Source: Lepturacanthus savala (lineage: Eukaryota; Chordata; Actinopteri; Scombriformes; Trichiuridae). Taken from it: a stretch of 64,000 bases of DNA. The position numbers were made by a program, and so were the translations under genes. This document shows positions 25,101 to 35,099 of this stretch, one piece after another. The notes below the pieces were generated by a model, which searched no databases, was not told the origin of the DNA, and saw only the letters and a list, made by a program, of their open reading frames with translations. The number at the start of each line of letters is the position of its first letter. The first letter of the stretch is position 1. Where the stretch lies: positions 6,992,017-7,056,016 of the forward strand of contig CM060469.1 of assembly GCA_030544235.1 (NCBI GenBank), read 5' to 3'.

Positions 25101-25978
25101 TTCCTTTTTTAAGAAGCAAAGGCCTTCGGGGGTTTTCCACCTCCCAGAATTCATGAGGTAAAATGCCCTCAGCAAAAAGATGTCCCAACACGTCAGGCAG
25201 TAAAGGAGACGCCCAAATTCACTCCGAAACTCGATGTCTCGCCACATCCTCATGTCCTCGGCCTTGCATTCGAACTTTAATTCTTCAGATATTGAAGTAG
25301 TCTCATTAACTTGAGAACAGACAATACAGACATATCCCAAACGTTGCTGGGGGAGGAAAGACATTTGCTTGTCAGTGTTGTGCAGTTTGTTGGGTTTATA
25401 ACCTGGACTGAAGTTCAGACTGTAACAGCAGCCAATCCTGTGATCTGCTCCAATAATTAGTCAAGTGAAAAAGACAGGAGAGCCGTGAGATATACGAGCG
25501 GAACCTGTTGAGAAATCAAATTCGGGGTATTTTCCTACTCGTCGTCGAAAAGCGTTGGACCTGCCAATTTTTAAGAAATATAACCAGCGCTGATGAGCCT
25601 GTTTCCCCAGCAGTTAAACGTGGTTGTCTGATGGCTCCGGTGTTAGAGGGGCAGCAGCACCAGTGCAGAAACGCCGTTATACGGCGGCTTTTTCTGCCGT
25701 TAAGAAGAACGGCTGTGAGCTAACTTTCTGTGGCTCTTAACAGTTTGTTGTTTTGACAGCTGGATAGTAACATGAGTGACACGGAACGTGACAAACTAAT
25801 GTGTGTTTTCATCCCCCGACAGCTCTTGGCAGCGGTGAAGTCGGGGAAAGGCGTGAGCTCAGCGGTGGACTTATGCTGTTACCATAGCAACAAGGCTCTG
25901 GAGGCCATCCAGGCTTTCCCCTCCTCCGAGGCTCGATCCGCCTTGGAGAACATCGCCTCCGCCGTCACCAAATTTTGA
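1544..25978 (+). CDS. pdss2: PDSS2, decaprenyl/polyprenyl diphosphate synthase subunit 2 (3' part, seven exons)
   Basis: Regulatory partner of PDSS1 in the mitochondrial complex that makes the isoprenoid tail of ubiquinone. Coding exons: 1544-1678, 9010-9208, 15146-15220, 18406-18579, 20895-21026, 22572-22607 and 25823-25978 (TGA 25976). All have AG acceptors and GT donors, and the frame stays open through 302 codons. The pieces read like the mammalian protein, for example FGNKMAILSGDFLLANAC, FLSHGALLAKSCQAAMELA and the C-terminus SEARSALENIASAVTKF. About the first 95-100 residues lie upstream of the window. Both Asp-rich motifs of active prenyl synthases are degenerate: the first reads HRGIVD instead of HDDVVD, and the region of the second reads LNSDLQ. 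This fits the known non-catalytic role. The last five exons all start and end in phase 0. Family assignment is very secure; exon edges were judged by eye. Confidence 0.95.
2302..2410. repeat. Fragment of hAT-type MITE family
   Basis: It shares the words GACCTCCAGGGGTCTTTGAG, GGTTCCAGGGGGTCCCTAT and CCATAAGTAAAACAATGACA with the copies at 7960-8074 (inverted) and 54,552-54,810. Only one end of the element is present, and the SINE at 2412 follows directly. Confidence 0.55.
2412..2782 (-). mobile_element. tRNA-derived SINE (DANA/V-SINE-like)
   Basis: Read on the minus strand, it starts with a tRNA-like head. The head contains an A-box word (GGTGGCGCAGGGGTTAG) and a B-box word (GGTTCAAGACC), the internal RNA polymerase III promoter. 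After this comes the body typical of fish SINEs (GGAGTTTGCATGTTCTCCC, GTGTCTGCGTGGGTTTTC, CTCCCACAGTCCAAAAACAT), and it ends in a short TGAC repeat. The body words are known from many fish genomes. No clear target-site duplication was seen. It lies antisense in a PDSS2 intron. Confidence 0.85.
2783..4190 (+). other. PDSS2 intron, no recognised feature
   Basis: AT-rich intron sequence. Short open frames occur but have neither coding character nor recognisable similarity. Nothing else was supported. Confidence 0.5.
4190..4520 (+). repeat. Direct repeat, copy 1 (partner at 5845-6095)
   Basis: The stretch from TGGGACACTACAAGTGTCTC to AATCAATCAATCAA recurs 1.6 kb downstream in the same orientation with only scattered differences. 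Shared words include CTATCCATTCACTCTCCAAA and CACCATCTATATCATCACAG. It may be a local duplication or two insertions of one short repeat. Confidence 0.75.
5283..5391 (+). repeat. (GATA)n microsatellite
   Basis: Pure GATA repeats run from 5283 to about 5350, followed by GACA/GATA variant units. The peptide-like open frames through it (SIYL repeats on the minus strand) are artefacts of the repeat. Confidence 0.95.
5845..6095 (+). repeat. Direct repeat, copy 2 (partner at 4190-4520)
   Basis: This is the second copy of the 4.2 kb sequence in the same orientation. It carries the same TTGTGTGTTTCCTTA start and the same AATCAATCAATCAA end. Confidence 0.75.
6096..7329 (+). other. PDSS2 intron with (TG)n microsatellite
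   Basis: Intron sequence with a 14-unit TG run at 7163-7190 and a short AT run near 6590. The more complex, less AT-rich segments at 6680-7060 and 7190-7330 look unique, but no function can be assigned. Confidence 0.5.
7330..7490. promoter_or_regulatory. Candidate conserved non-coding element in PDSS2 intron
   Basis: It is a unique, non-repetitive stretch dense in homeodomain-type cores: CCTAATTATC, TGAATCAACATTTGATTA, TACTCATAATCAAG and GCTAATGATAAG. It has no coding frame. The call rests on sequence texture only and would need cross-species alignment. Confidence 0.3.
7740..8790. repeat. Composite repeat region with nested hAT-type MITE end (7960-8074)
   Basis: 7960-8074 is the reverse complement of the element end at 2302-2410 and finishes in TTTGAGAACCATTG, the terminal sequence of the family. 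The surroundings carry AAGTAAAAGT and GTACTTAAGTAAGTGTACTT words, typical of another widespread fish repeat that is also seen near 34,440-34,600. Confidence 0.5.
9209..10069 (+). other. PDSS2 intron, no recognised feature
   Basis: Ordinary AT-rich intron following the second exon in the window. No repeat partner or coding signal was seen. Confidence 0.5.
10070..10760. repeat. Inverted repeat arm 1 (partner at 22,775-23,500)
   Basis: The reverse complement of this segment reappears at 22,775-23,500. For example GATCATACTCTTTATG, TGCAGAAGAAGCTCTAAA and GATCTTCAGTCCATTAAAC occur there on the plus strand. It is probably two opposite insertions of one transposon-like element. It lies upstream of the exon at 15,146. 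Confidence 0.75.
10761..12414 (+). other. PDSS2 intron, partly unique sequence
   Basis: 10,800-11,950 is less AT-rich than its surroundings and mostly unique, with short TG and CA runs at about 11,140-11,160 and 11,638-11,655. No exon, RNA gene or repeat was recognised. It could hold regulatory DNA. Confidence 0.4.
12415..12814. mobile_element. TTAA-flanked MITE (piggyBac-like)
   Basis: The element occupies 12,419-12,810. It begins AGGTCCCATATTG and ends CGATATGGGACCT, so its terminal repeats match at 12 of 13 bases. TTAA stands on both sides (12,415-12,418 and 12,811-12,814), the target site used by piggyBac transposases. It has no coding capacity. An internal TTAATATTGATGAG word recurs in related sequences near 30,890 and 45,270. 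Confidence 0.7.
12815..15145 (+). other. PDSS2 intron, unique and partly GC-richer
   Basis: 13,020-14,760 contains long non-repetitive stretches (for example 13,600-13,850 and 14,440-14,740) interrupted by poly-T runs at about 13,481, 13,901 and 14,051. No exon was recognised and the open frames here lack coding character. Regulatory content is possible. Confidence 0.4.
16555..17908 (+). repeat. 1.35 kb polypyrimidine tract (CCTT/CCCT)n
   Basis: The plus strand is almost only C and T. It is diffuse from 16,555 and nearly pure from 16,868 to 17,820, built of CCTT and CCCT units in changing phase. Two CCCCCCG interruptions lie near 17,235 and 17,646. It lies on the sense strand of the PDSS2 intron between exons 15,146-15,220 and 18,406-18,579. 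It opens long artefactual frames on both strands (Pro/Ser/Leu/Phe-rich and Gly/Arg/Glu-rich). Confidence 0.97.
18898..19247. repeat. MITE-like element with AACCCATTTAAG ends
   Basis: It starts AACCCATTTAAGACCAG and ends GTTTAAATGGGTTA, so the ends are inverted copies. The inner word GTCAGGGTTGAAAATCAT has its reverse complement near 51,400, in the related copy at 51,305-51,550. A further end occurs at about 61,590. Confidence 0.55.
19248..20894 (+). other. PDSS2 intron
   Basis: AT-rich sequence to about 20,470. A GC-richer unique stretch follows at 20,480-20,860, with a C/G run near 20,571. No exon other than the one starting at 20,895 was recognised. Confidence 0.4.
22775..23500. repeat. 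Inverted repeat arm 2 (partner at 10,070-10,760)
   Basis: This is the opposite-orientation copy of the 10 kb repeat, with long stretches of clear similarity and several small indels. Together the two copies flank PDSS2 exons 15,146-15,220, 18,406-18,579 and 20,895-21,026. Confidence 0.75.
24427..24668. repeat. Foldback repeat (copy B, inverted relative to 1019-1256)
   Basis: The reverse complement contains AGTCCAATATTGAGTAGAAT and CCATTGGCGGATAATTT, as in copy A. TGGCAGATAATTTAGTTTATTG and AAATTATCCGCCAATGG face each other inside the copy. Confidence 0.65.
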
Positions 25979-26186
25979 CCCGACTCAAACACACACACAT
26001 GCATGCAATCACACACAGAATATATTTATATGCACACACACACACACACACACACACTTGAAAAACCTAGAGTGTCTTTGTGTGTAGAGTTGAAGGACAA
26101 ATGAACTTCTTTTGAGCCAGGTGCTGGAGAAACTATTCAGTCTCCATAAATGGTCATTGTGAAAAAAAAAAAAAAAAGCAGCAGGA

Positions 26187-26192
26187 AATAAA
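26187..26192 (+). terminator. PDSS2 poly(A) signal candidate
   Basis: The first AATAAA downstream of the PDSS2 stop codon, about 210 bases after TGA. A CA microsatellite (about 26,033-26,057) lies in the 3' UTR before it. Confidence 0.55.
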
Positions 26193-26199
26193 AACACAT

Positions 26200-27164
26200 T
26201 ACTTCAGCATCATGTCATGCGTTTTGTTGGCTCCGACACACACACCCTTTCACTCTCGCACGGAGAAAAACATCACGCCGAGCTGCATTTTTAAGACCCG
26301 GGGCCGGTTTATTGTCTCCTCGCTTATCAGCAAAGACACATACCAGGCTGCAACGTAATTTAAGATGTTTTGAGGAATTGTTAGTGTCACCTGTTGGAAA
26401 TGGTCCGAGCAGCACTTATTCTAACAAAATTAGATTTTTTTTTTTTGAGTTTTAGGAAATCTGATGTTGTAGGTGGACGCCAAAATGAACAGCAGCAGCT
26501 CCAAACCAGTTGTAAAAATGGCTCAAAGTCATGTTCTAGCAAGTATGCGCCGCTGCTGCACAGCTGTAAAAAAAAAAAAAAAAAAATGGAGACAGGGGAA
26601 AAACAGCATTAATCAGGAGTAATGTCATCCTTATTATGTCTGTCCCCGTGCTTGTGTATGTGATCCAAGTCAACCCAGGGGCGGGAAAAGGTCACACAGC
26701 CTCTCCCCTTGGCCCAGCCAGCGAGTGCATTGACGCTCCGCCAAAGCAGTAATTATTAATGAAGAGACCTGAGCAAATGGACAGGAAATGCAGAGGTATT
26801 GATTGGGCCGGCTGCCCTGCTCTAAGCCGTACAGGCTGGCGCCAGCCTGGTGGCCTGTGGTTTCCCAGGCTGCTGTCTGTGGAGGGAAGGGGGACGAGGG
26901 ACAGGGGGGGACAGTGGGGGACAGTGGGGGGGGTGGACTAAGGTGTGAAACCAGGCCACCAGCGGCAGCTGTCTGTCACATCCAGGCCACACCTGAAGGA
27001 CGAGGCCGAGGAGGAGGGATCGCTGCGAACAAAGAGGATTCTGTGCAGCTCCTCATGCCTCAGCCACGCAGTAATTGTTAAAGCTCGAGTGCAGGACATT
27101 AGTGAACATGAAATGCATTTAATCCCTTGGCAAAAAAGTTTACACAACGCTGATTAACCTGATC
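26200..27164. other. Intergenic, GC-richer unique block
   Basis: 26,640-27,120 is unique looking, with the word CAGTAATTATTAATGAAGAG and a G-rich stretch near 26,900-26,940. There is no coding frame of gene quality. It may be conserved regulatory DNA between PDSS2 and BEND3. Confidence 0.35.
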
Positions 27165-28095
27165 AACAGCAGCATTGAGTTTTATGCATATATTGCATTG
27201 GAAAACCTCAGCTACAACAATAAATACACACACTGAGACTGTTTTCAGGCTAAAGTTGCTGTGCAGCTAACTGCTAACTAGAAATACTATTCTCCGGTAG
27301 GTATCGAGTTTGTTACCCAACAAATAAGGTGCAGACGGTTTTATTTTGCTGCTAAAAGCTAAATGTGAAGTTCCTGACGTGCAGTTATTATCAGGTAGTC
27401 CACTCACCTTTGAATTAGGAATTAACCTTTCACTGTTTGTTACTGAAGCTGCTTCAACGCCACTTATTAGCAGCTGTTAGTGTGACTGAAAACATGATTT
27501 TATACAAGAATAAAACAGAAATCACAAAGAATATCCAGGATTTAACCTGTTAAAATCCCTTAAAAAACCCTGATACAACAGCAATGTAGTAAAACACGGG
27601 GCGTTATAGCTTTAAAAAATCCCCCTGATACAGGTTCAGCATTGAGTTTTATTCATATATTGCATGAAAAACCTCAGCGACAACAATAAAAAGTATTTTT
27701 ATTTATAGTAAATCACAGTTTACAGCATCAATATATATCCTCAAATACAATATCAAAATAGATTAATATAATATCAGTATGGATTTAATTTAGATTTCAT
27801 CTGTGTGGATATTTAACTGGGTTCTTTATAATCTCCCTTTTAAACATCTTACAGAATATATATTCTTCATGTTCTGTAATGATCCTCAGTGTGATTTCTA
27901 TGATTTTTATGGACAAATAATTGAATTCTTAACTCTTATTAATCATCGATCTTTGCATTGCAGATAATTTAGCTTATTTCAATCTTTTTTTCTCCTGTTT
28001 TGGACCAGTTTGGTCTTGTTTTACGTTTTAAAGTATTTTTTCTGCAATATTTTAACTGTATTTTCTCTGCAACAGCAACATAAATTGATTCAGAC
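27165..28095 (+). repeat. Dispersed repeat family R1, copy 1
   Basis: From 27,239 it is nearly identical to 43,629 onward (GGCTAAAGTTGCTGTGCAGC, GAAGTTCCTGACGTGCAG, GGAATTAACCTTTCACTG). The rear half also matches 52,475-53,005 (CTTCATGTTCT, TAATGATCCTCAGT, GCAACAGCAACATAA). A fragment of the rear module (27,165-27,225) precedes the front module, so this copy is partly duplicated. Confidence 0.8.
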
Positions 28096-29022
28096 CTTTA
28101 TTATACCAGGTTTAAGTATATAACCATTGTGGTTGTAGAAGTATTCCAATATGTTTTATCATTTAGAGCAGGAAAACTGGGAAATCAGCCTGGGGTGTAA
28201 GTGGTTAAACCTTCCACTGCCAGCTAAATCTCTCTATTTCATTGTAAACCAGAGTTTGTAAATCTGTGTGAACGTGGCAGCATTCCCAGTAGTGATGCAT
28301 TTACATCAACCAGCTATTATTGGTTTTTCAGAGCTGAATCGGGGAACGTCGGTAGTGATGATGCAGGCTGCAGCAGCTGGAGTTTGGCGTCACAAACACG
28401 TGTCGACAGCGTTTGTGCCCAAATACTCGTCTCACTGAACAGCTGGCACGGCTGGAGACTCTTCGGTTTGTTATTTGATGGTTCCTCTATGAAAAAACTC
28501 AAATTCTCAAAGCGTGGTCCAGAGACCCCCACGGGATCTTCAGGAGATAAAAGGGGAATCATTCATTTTCGCTATAATTCCACTTTTCCAGTATTATTAA
28601 TGTCTCTTTCAAATCTGTCTTTGTCCTCTCTGCAGCAGACTCAGTGTAAATTAGTGGTTCTCAAAGTGAAAAGGGGAATAATTTATTTTTACTATAATTC
28701 AACAATGACAGAATGTACCACCGTTTGTATAGAGGACTGCCGTAATTTAAAATAAATAAATAGAATAGTATTTATTTCCTGTTATATGTGTATTATTTTC
28801 CCTTTGCACATGACTTTATTTAATTTCAATTTTCTATTTTGTATCTTGAGGTGAACATTAATAGGGTGGTTTGAATAAGACATTTATAAATAAAATGGAA
28901 AATCAAATAAATTTAAAAATAATACACCAATAAATTAATTTTACTAATTAATCAAACAACAAAATATATAAATATGGACATTTACTGGTATATTCATCTA
29001 AATAAATACTGGGTGTACATAG

Positions 29023-29114
<92 letters not shown>

Positions 29115-29740
29115 TATTCTTAATTATGGCTGTTTTAATCCTTCATAATTTTGGTCTTAGACTGTATTATGTATTATTTTTTACTTTTCACCTGAATTTA
29201 AGTGATTTAAAATTAAATTTTCTTGACGTGAAAATTAATGGGAGGGGTGAATACATAAATAAATACTTGTAAATATTAATAAATTAATAAATAAAATGGA
29301 AAAAATTCAATAAATGGGGAAATAATACACAAATACATTTATTCTATGAATTAATTAAATGGAAAATTAAATAAATATGGACGGTTACAGGTAGATTCAT
29401 TCATATACAAAGTCATTTATTTATTTATTCTTCATTATGGCATAATTTGGCCTTGGATTTCCTACACTTTGTATCATAAAACATACAAATTTAAAGTGAA
29501 TATCTTATCAGATGGGGTCTGTGGTCTAGTTTTTGTGACTTTAAGGGTCCTTGACTTGAAAAAGTGCTGCTGCAGACCACTGATGTGTAGCTTCAGACAA
29601 TGTGAACAGTTTATATTGATTTTTGAAAAAGCAAATGGCAGAAAGTAGTTATGAAGGAAACTCAAGGACAAGTCGAGGAGGAAGAAGAAACTGAAAAATG
29701 GAAAGATGGATTATAAAAAAGGTGCAGGAGGGGGTGATGT
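28096..29740. other. Intergenic, AT-rich with hAT-family fragments and (AT)n run
   Basis: Fragments near 28,497-28,562, 28,655-28,750 and 29,470-29,560 carry hAT-family words (AAAGGGGAATAATT, GGTCTGTGGTCTAG). A pure AT dinucleotide run spans 29,028-29,109. There are no genes. Confidence 0.5.
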
Positions 29741-31479
29741 GGAGTAAACTACTTCAACAACAAGCTCTTGTTTGTTGCTGGGTCGTACGTTCGCTTCTTT
29801 CAGTGTTTTAGTTTCCGCTGGTTAGGCTTTTCCTGGGTACAGCGAGGTATGGCGTGTGCCAGGGAAAGCCTCAGGCTGTTCATGAAATATTTATCCTCGC
29901 TGTGAGGATACATGAAGAAGGTTACATGGAAAGTTAAAAAAAAAGGAGGATGGGTCACTGCCAGAACGACAAATATACTCACTAAACCAAAACTTTTTGA
30001 AAAGATCTGGAGCGAACAGTGAAATTGTTGCAACTGCAGAAGAGGAATTGATAGGAGGAGGTTTTGCAGCTGAATCTTTGATGCAGAACAGAAATCAGCC
30101 TTTTTTGGCAACATTTCTACTGCCAGTATTCATCTTTCTGATAACTGGAGGACGGGGCTGTGTTTGCCTACAGTTTGAGAGTCTTGGGTATCATGAAAGC
30201 AAGGGCTGGCAAGACTATAGGTTTACATGCACAACATAAATTGGGTTAACAGCGGCCCTAGTGTGCCCGGCCCAGACGATGAGTGGTGTAATTACAGCAG
30301 GGTCCAGTGGAGAGAGTCGGTCAGCACAGTCCAACGGATTCCATTACACACAAACACCACACGGTGCGGATGCTGGAGACAAACACACACTCCAAAACTT
30401 GTGATTTTGGCAGCGAACAGTGGATTTTCTGTGGAATATGCAGGAAAATGGAAATTCAGGTTCAGTACCAGACATTGTCTTCTGGAGCAGAAAACAAATC
30501 AGTATTCTGAGTTGCAACTATGCAATTAAGAAACCTTTATATAATGCTACTAATAGCAGACTAATGATTGACGGCTTTAGAGTGGGTTGATTCGCCTGTG
30601 ATGAAATGTCACAGGAAACCATTAAAAAGAATTAGTCGTACACTAAAACATAATTGTACCGTTTCTATAGTGCAACTTCTATCTCTGTTAAAGGTTAATA
30701 CATAGTTTTATTAGTGTTCAAACTATTAATGAGCAAACTTTTGCAATGCCAAGTCAGTACAAGGCAAAACTTATTAACTTCAATGGGCTTTTTCGTGGAT
30801 TTTATTTGAAGGTTTTGAATAAAATAGTTTATAATCTCCTTTCCCAAGCTTCTTTTTGGAGCTGCTCTATGAAGAAGGGGACATGTCTCATTAATATTAA
30901 TGAGCATTTCCTCTGATTGGTTAATTTAAATGGCTGTGAATGGTTGTAAGATGTTTAGAACACAGTTTCTAAATATGGGCTTTGTGCAGTTCTCTAGATT
31001 GAAACAGCACTAGAGCTTCTTATAATCAAAAAGCAATTAAAACCTCACCTTTTATGCTGCAGGACCTTTGAACACTTGTACCAACATTTGTTATTAGAGA
31101 CTCGATGGCTTCATGGTGAAGTGACAACCTTATGACCCTTTATTAATGGATTACCCACGTTTATAAATGGAGAGTATAAATGTATGCCAAAGGGGTTTTC
31201 CACAACCTGGCAACCGAATCCATGCCTTATTATTAATGATTCAGATTTATAACTAAGAAAGTGGTACTACATATATAATTACATATACAATGAGTTAAAT
31301 AAATCACATTTTTTATGTAGGTTTTGTAGTTTCTAAGAAGCTTCGTGGACGTCAAGTTCCACTGTTTAAACCCTCAGCTCCAAATGCATGCTGGGATAGA
31401 TTCCTTTGGCTCCTGTGACCCTATTAGGAATAATCCACTATGTAAAACGACTGGCTGAATATGAGTGTGAAGTGACATT
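29741..31479. other. Intergenic, mostly unique with a MITE-like segment
   Basis: 29,760-30,520 is unique, with no recognised feature. About 30,830-31,075 resembles the inner part of the TTAA-type MITE at 12,415 (CTCATTAATATTAATGAGC, AAAACCTCACC, GGACCTTTGAAC). No gene was seen. Confidence 0.35.
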
Positions 31480-32095
31480 AGGCTCTCCATTTGTCTTCCT
31501 GTGAATGGCCCATCAGTAAACACCTGCTAATATCATCGTATGGCCGACACTGACGGATGAAAGTCATTCTCCCGCGATGGAAACAGTATGGCTGATTGGC
31601 CTCCTCGACACAGACGAGCATATTGGCCAAAAATGACACTTTAACGAGCTCTTCCCAGTGTTAAGTGCCGCGCGCCGGCCCCTCGTCGCAAGCCGTCGCC
31701 TGGCTGACCCTGGGCCATACTTCCCCCTGCACAGGGCCTGCATCGCTCCATTGGCTGACAGATCAGACTGCCATGGAGACAGCTCATTAGTCGAATAATG
31801 AGAAGCACACCAGCCACGCGTTGTCTTGTTATATCATCTCCGTATCGACATATTTGTGGCTGGGGACAGAACATTGGGTGCCAGCATGTGCATGAAATAG
31901 CCAATGATTAAGATGGAATTATGGCACCGTGAGGTCTTCTGTTCACCCCCTCGGAGGAAAACCAGTTTACCAGCTCCTCTTAATGGCTCCTGCCACTTAA
32001 AATCGGAATTTTTCCTCTTGATTCCAACAATGTGTGGCATGTGATCACCTTCTCTTATTTGTCTTTTCACTTTCCATCTTCCCTCCATGGTTCAC
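31480..32095. promoter_or_regulatory. Candidate conserved non-coding element (enhancer-like)
   Basis: A 600-base unique block free of repeats in otherwise repeat-rich DNA. It has dense motif-like words such as GGCTGATTGGCC, CATTGGCTGACAG, CATTAGTCGAATAATGAG and AGCCAATGATTAAGATGG. No reading frame looks like protein. The judgement rests on sequence texture; alignment to other fish would decide. Confidence 0.35.
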
Positions 32096-32383
32096 AGCGA
32101 TGCATTTTTTAAAGTTTTGGCTTCATGATTTTTTGAACCTAGAATGTCACATGATGCTTTAACCAGCTAAAATCCTTTTTCTGCTCACACAAACCACTGA
32201 GCTCCAGATTTCAGGTGAGACTGGTGAGTTTCACCACTATTAAATCTGCAGTTGCTGATGTGCTTTTTTATATATAAAGCTTTTTACAGACATTTCTTTG
32301 GGAAATAAAGGTATACCACTCATAAATCATATCACAACCGGCAATAGAACAGACTATTTAATACAGCATTAACACAACACCTC

Positions 32384-32982
32384 ATTTACAGCAGTGGTTC
32401 TTAAACTGTTTCACATCAAGGTCCCTTAAAATCCTGAAAACTAGACCACAGACTCCATCTCATAAGATCTGTGCTTTAAAATGTTTTATAAAAGAAAGTG
32501 TCTGAAATCTGAGGCCTTAATTATGGAGACCATAATAAAAAATAAATAAATAATGACTCAGTACATAAAAAATCTACTAGTAAATGTCCATATTTATTTA
32601 ATTTTCTGTTTAATTAATTCATTTATTTTTGTATTTTGTATATTTTTGTATTCACATACATTTAATTTTATTTATTAATTTGTAATTAAATGCATTTATT
32701 TATTTATTCACTCACCCCACTCATTTTTACCTCTATATACAAAATGGAAAATCAAATTTGAAATTAAATAAATGAAAAATATTACAAAAATAATGAGAAA
32801 TGAATACTACTATTAAAAAAAACTTTATTTATATAATGGCAGTCTTCTATATAAATGGTCCTACATTCTGCCATTATTTAGGGGGGATATAATTATTCCC
32901 CTTTTTTTCTGGGGACCCCCTCGTACCCTTCAAAGACCCCTGGGGGTCCCCAGACCCCACTTTGAGAACCATTGATTTACAG
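32384..32982. mobile_element. hAT-type MITE with 8-bp target duplication
   Basis: The element is 32,392-32,974 (583 bp). It begins CAGTGGTTCTTAAACTG and ends CTTTGAGAACCATTG, inverted ends of the hAT-Charlie type. Both sides carry the identical octamer ATTTACAG (32,384-32,391 and 32,975-32,982), and an 8-bp duplication is the hallmark of hAT transposition. The inside is AT-rich and non-coding. Related copies or fragments lie at 2302, 7960, 28,497, 54,552, 60,338 and 63,650. Confidence 0.85.
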
Positions 32983-34439
32983 TGAAAGCCTGCTGCACAG
33001 AGGAAAAGACATATTTGAAACACATTAATAAAATCAGTTCAACAATACAATATAGAATAAGATATGTGACAATATAAGTAATATTATCTGGACAAGCTCA
33101 CAGTGACAGAGAAGCGTTTTATTGAAAACACTAAAAGTCGCCTTCTGCTCAAAAATGAGTTTTTCTTCTTACTCCTTCAGTTGAATGTCAGAGTTTCTCT
33201 GTGCTGAATGATGAGTGTGCAGAGTTTGACACTTTAAATGCTGCTTTTGGATTAATCTGCTGAAAGTTGGGAAAGTTTCTCTCAGCTCAGTGAAAATCCG
33301 ATTTTAAGGAGCAGGATTTGTGACATAACAAATAGTTTGGAGGCTAATTCTGCTCAAACATTCGACTGATAGTGAAGTGTGAGAAACTCAAAAACCTCCA
33401 ATGCAGCAACTAAATATATTCAAAGACTTTTTAATTCATAGGTTTTTCTCAAGAAATCTGCTCGCTGGTAAAGTAGGTTTATTTGAATTAGAAATTTTTC
33501 AACAGAATTTATATAATTGGAGTATAGCTGCACAGTTTTTAATTTCATCACTCATTAGCTATAAAATAATCTCCCTAAATAGTAGTCATGTGGGTCAACA
33601 AGGCTGCAGGGTGACAGATTTGGTGTAATTGCAATCTCCTTCCACTTGGGGGCGATGTTGACCACATAATATGGGCTCTGTGTAAACCACTTTTTTTCTG
33701 AAGAGTATTAAAGGGCCAGTGGTGTTTCTGTGAGAACTACTAAAACTAAAACCTCAAATCTCTTCTTTTGAAAGATAAATAACAGTTTTTGCAGGGGTTT
33801 TTTTTCCACAAACGTGTTATTCTGAAGCAATAATGACAGAGGGTCTTGCCCTAAAATTATAATCATAATCGGCTAACTGCTGATGTATGCGGTATCAGAT
33901 TAGTGGTTGTCTGTGATGTCATTACACTAATAGCTTGTTGTTTATTTCATAATGAAGGACTATGAATCCATGTGTCAGCCCAGCTCCTAAAGGATTTTGT
34001 CCCAGTCGTTTCTCAGGATCATAAATCGACCGTGTGCAATAATTACTACCACTTAGTCTGAGTCTTATAATAAACTATATCAAGGTAATTTACACTATAA
34101 TACATTTTAAAGAGATAGTTGCTAGGTGCTTATTATATACTGTTTGATCAATACAGCATATATATGTGGGTTTTTCATTATATATTGAAGCTACAGTGGG
34201 ATCACATTATTTGTGAGTTTTATGGTTTGCAATAAGTTTATAGTAAAAATATCTGCACAAAACGTTGACACCATGAAGTCTGTAAATATTTCACAATGTC
34301 TTAATGGTTAAACTTTACCTTAAGTTTATGTAGTCACATCTGATATGTATATTATTGGTTATTTCATGTTATCAGCACTAAAAAGCAGAATTACATCATC
34401 CAAAAGCATTACACAATAAACACACAGTGATATAATGTA
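32983..34439. other. Intergenic, no recognised feature
   Basis: AT-rich sequence. No gene, RNA or clear repeat partner was recognised. Confidence 0.45.
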
Positions 34440-34810
34440 ATAAATTACACTTATTGAGGTACTATACTTATCTTGAGGTACTTGTACTACATACTCACAC
34501 TGCACTGTAATTCAGAGGGAAATATTGTACTTTCTACTCCTCTACTCTAAATAGTGAGTTTATAAGTCACGCTGTATTTTTAAAGACTAAATGTATAATT
34601 CTAAACCTTTTTGACTTGTGAGGTCATCTACAAAAGATGTGTTTTAATTCCTATTTCATATGTTTGAGTTGTTAACAGTTCCACTAAAATTGACATTTCA
34701 ACAGGGACTCAGTGACCCCCAGGGGGTCCTCAGGGTTACTGCAGGGGCCCACTAAAGTATAGGTTGACAATAGTTTGAAGGTCCCTCCCATGCCCCCCTA
34801 AAAATAAAAA
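34440..34810. repeat. Dispersed fish repeat fragments
   Basis: 34,440-34,600 has words (CAGAGGGAAATATTGTACTT, CTACTCCTCTACT) that recur widely in fish genomes. 34,690-34,800 has hAT-family-like words (GACTCAGTGACCCCCAGGGG). Confidence 0.45.
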
Positions 34811-35099
34811 TAAAAAAATAAAAATACACTTCAATTAATATAAATTAAACACATCATTTTGATTTCTTTTTGGCTTCCTCTGATTTTCCGGAACTGAAAT
34901 TACCAAAACAGCCCAAACCCCCACTTTCTGAAATGAGCTATGATCGGCTAAGTCCTTCTGGACCAGTCTGGATTTTCTCAGTGCTGGAATATGCTGAAAG
35001 GTTATTAGTTTTTGTGGAATTACACCAAAAAATAAATTGCATATTTCTGCTTCAAATAGGATTTTTCATGCAGAACTTTCATTTGATTATTGGTTATTC

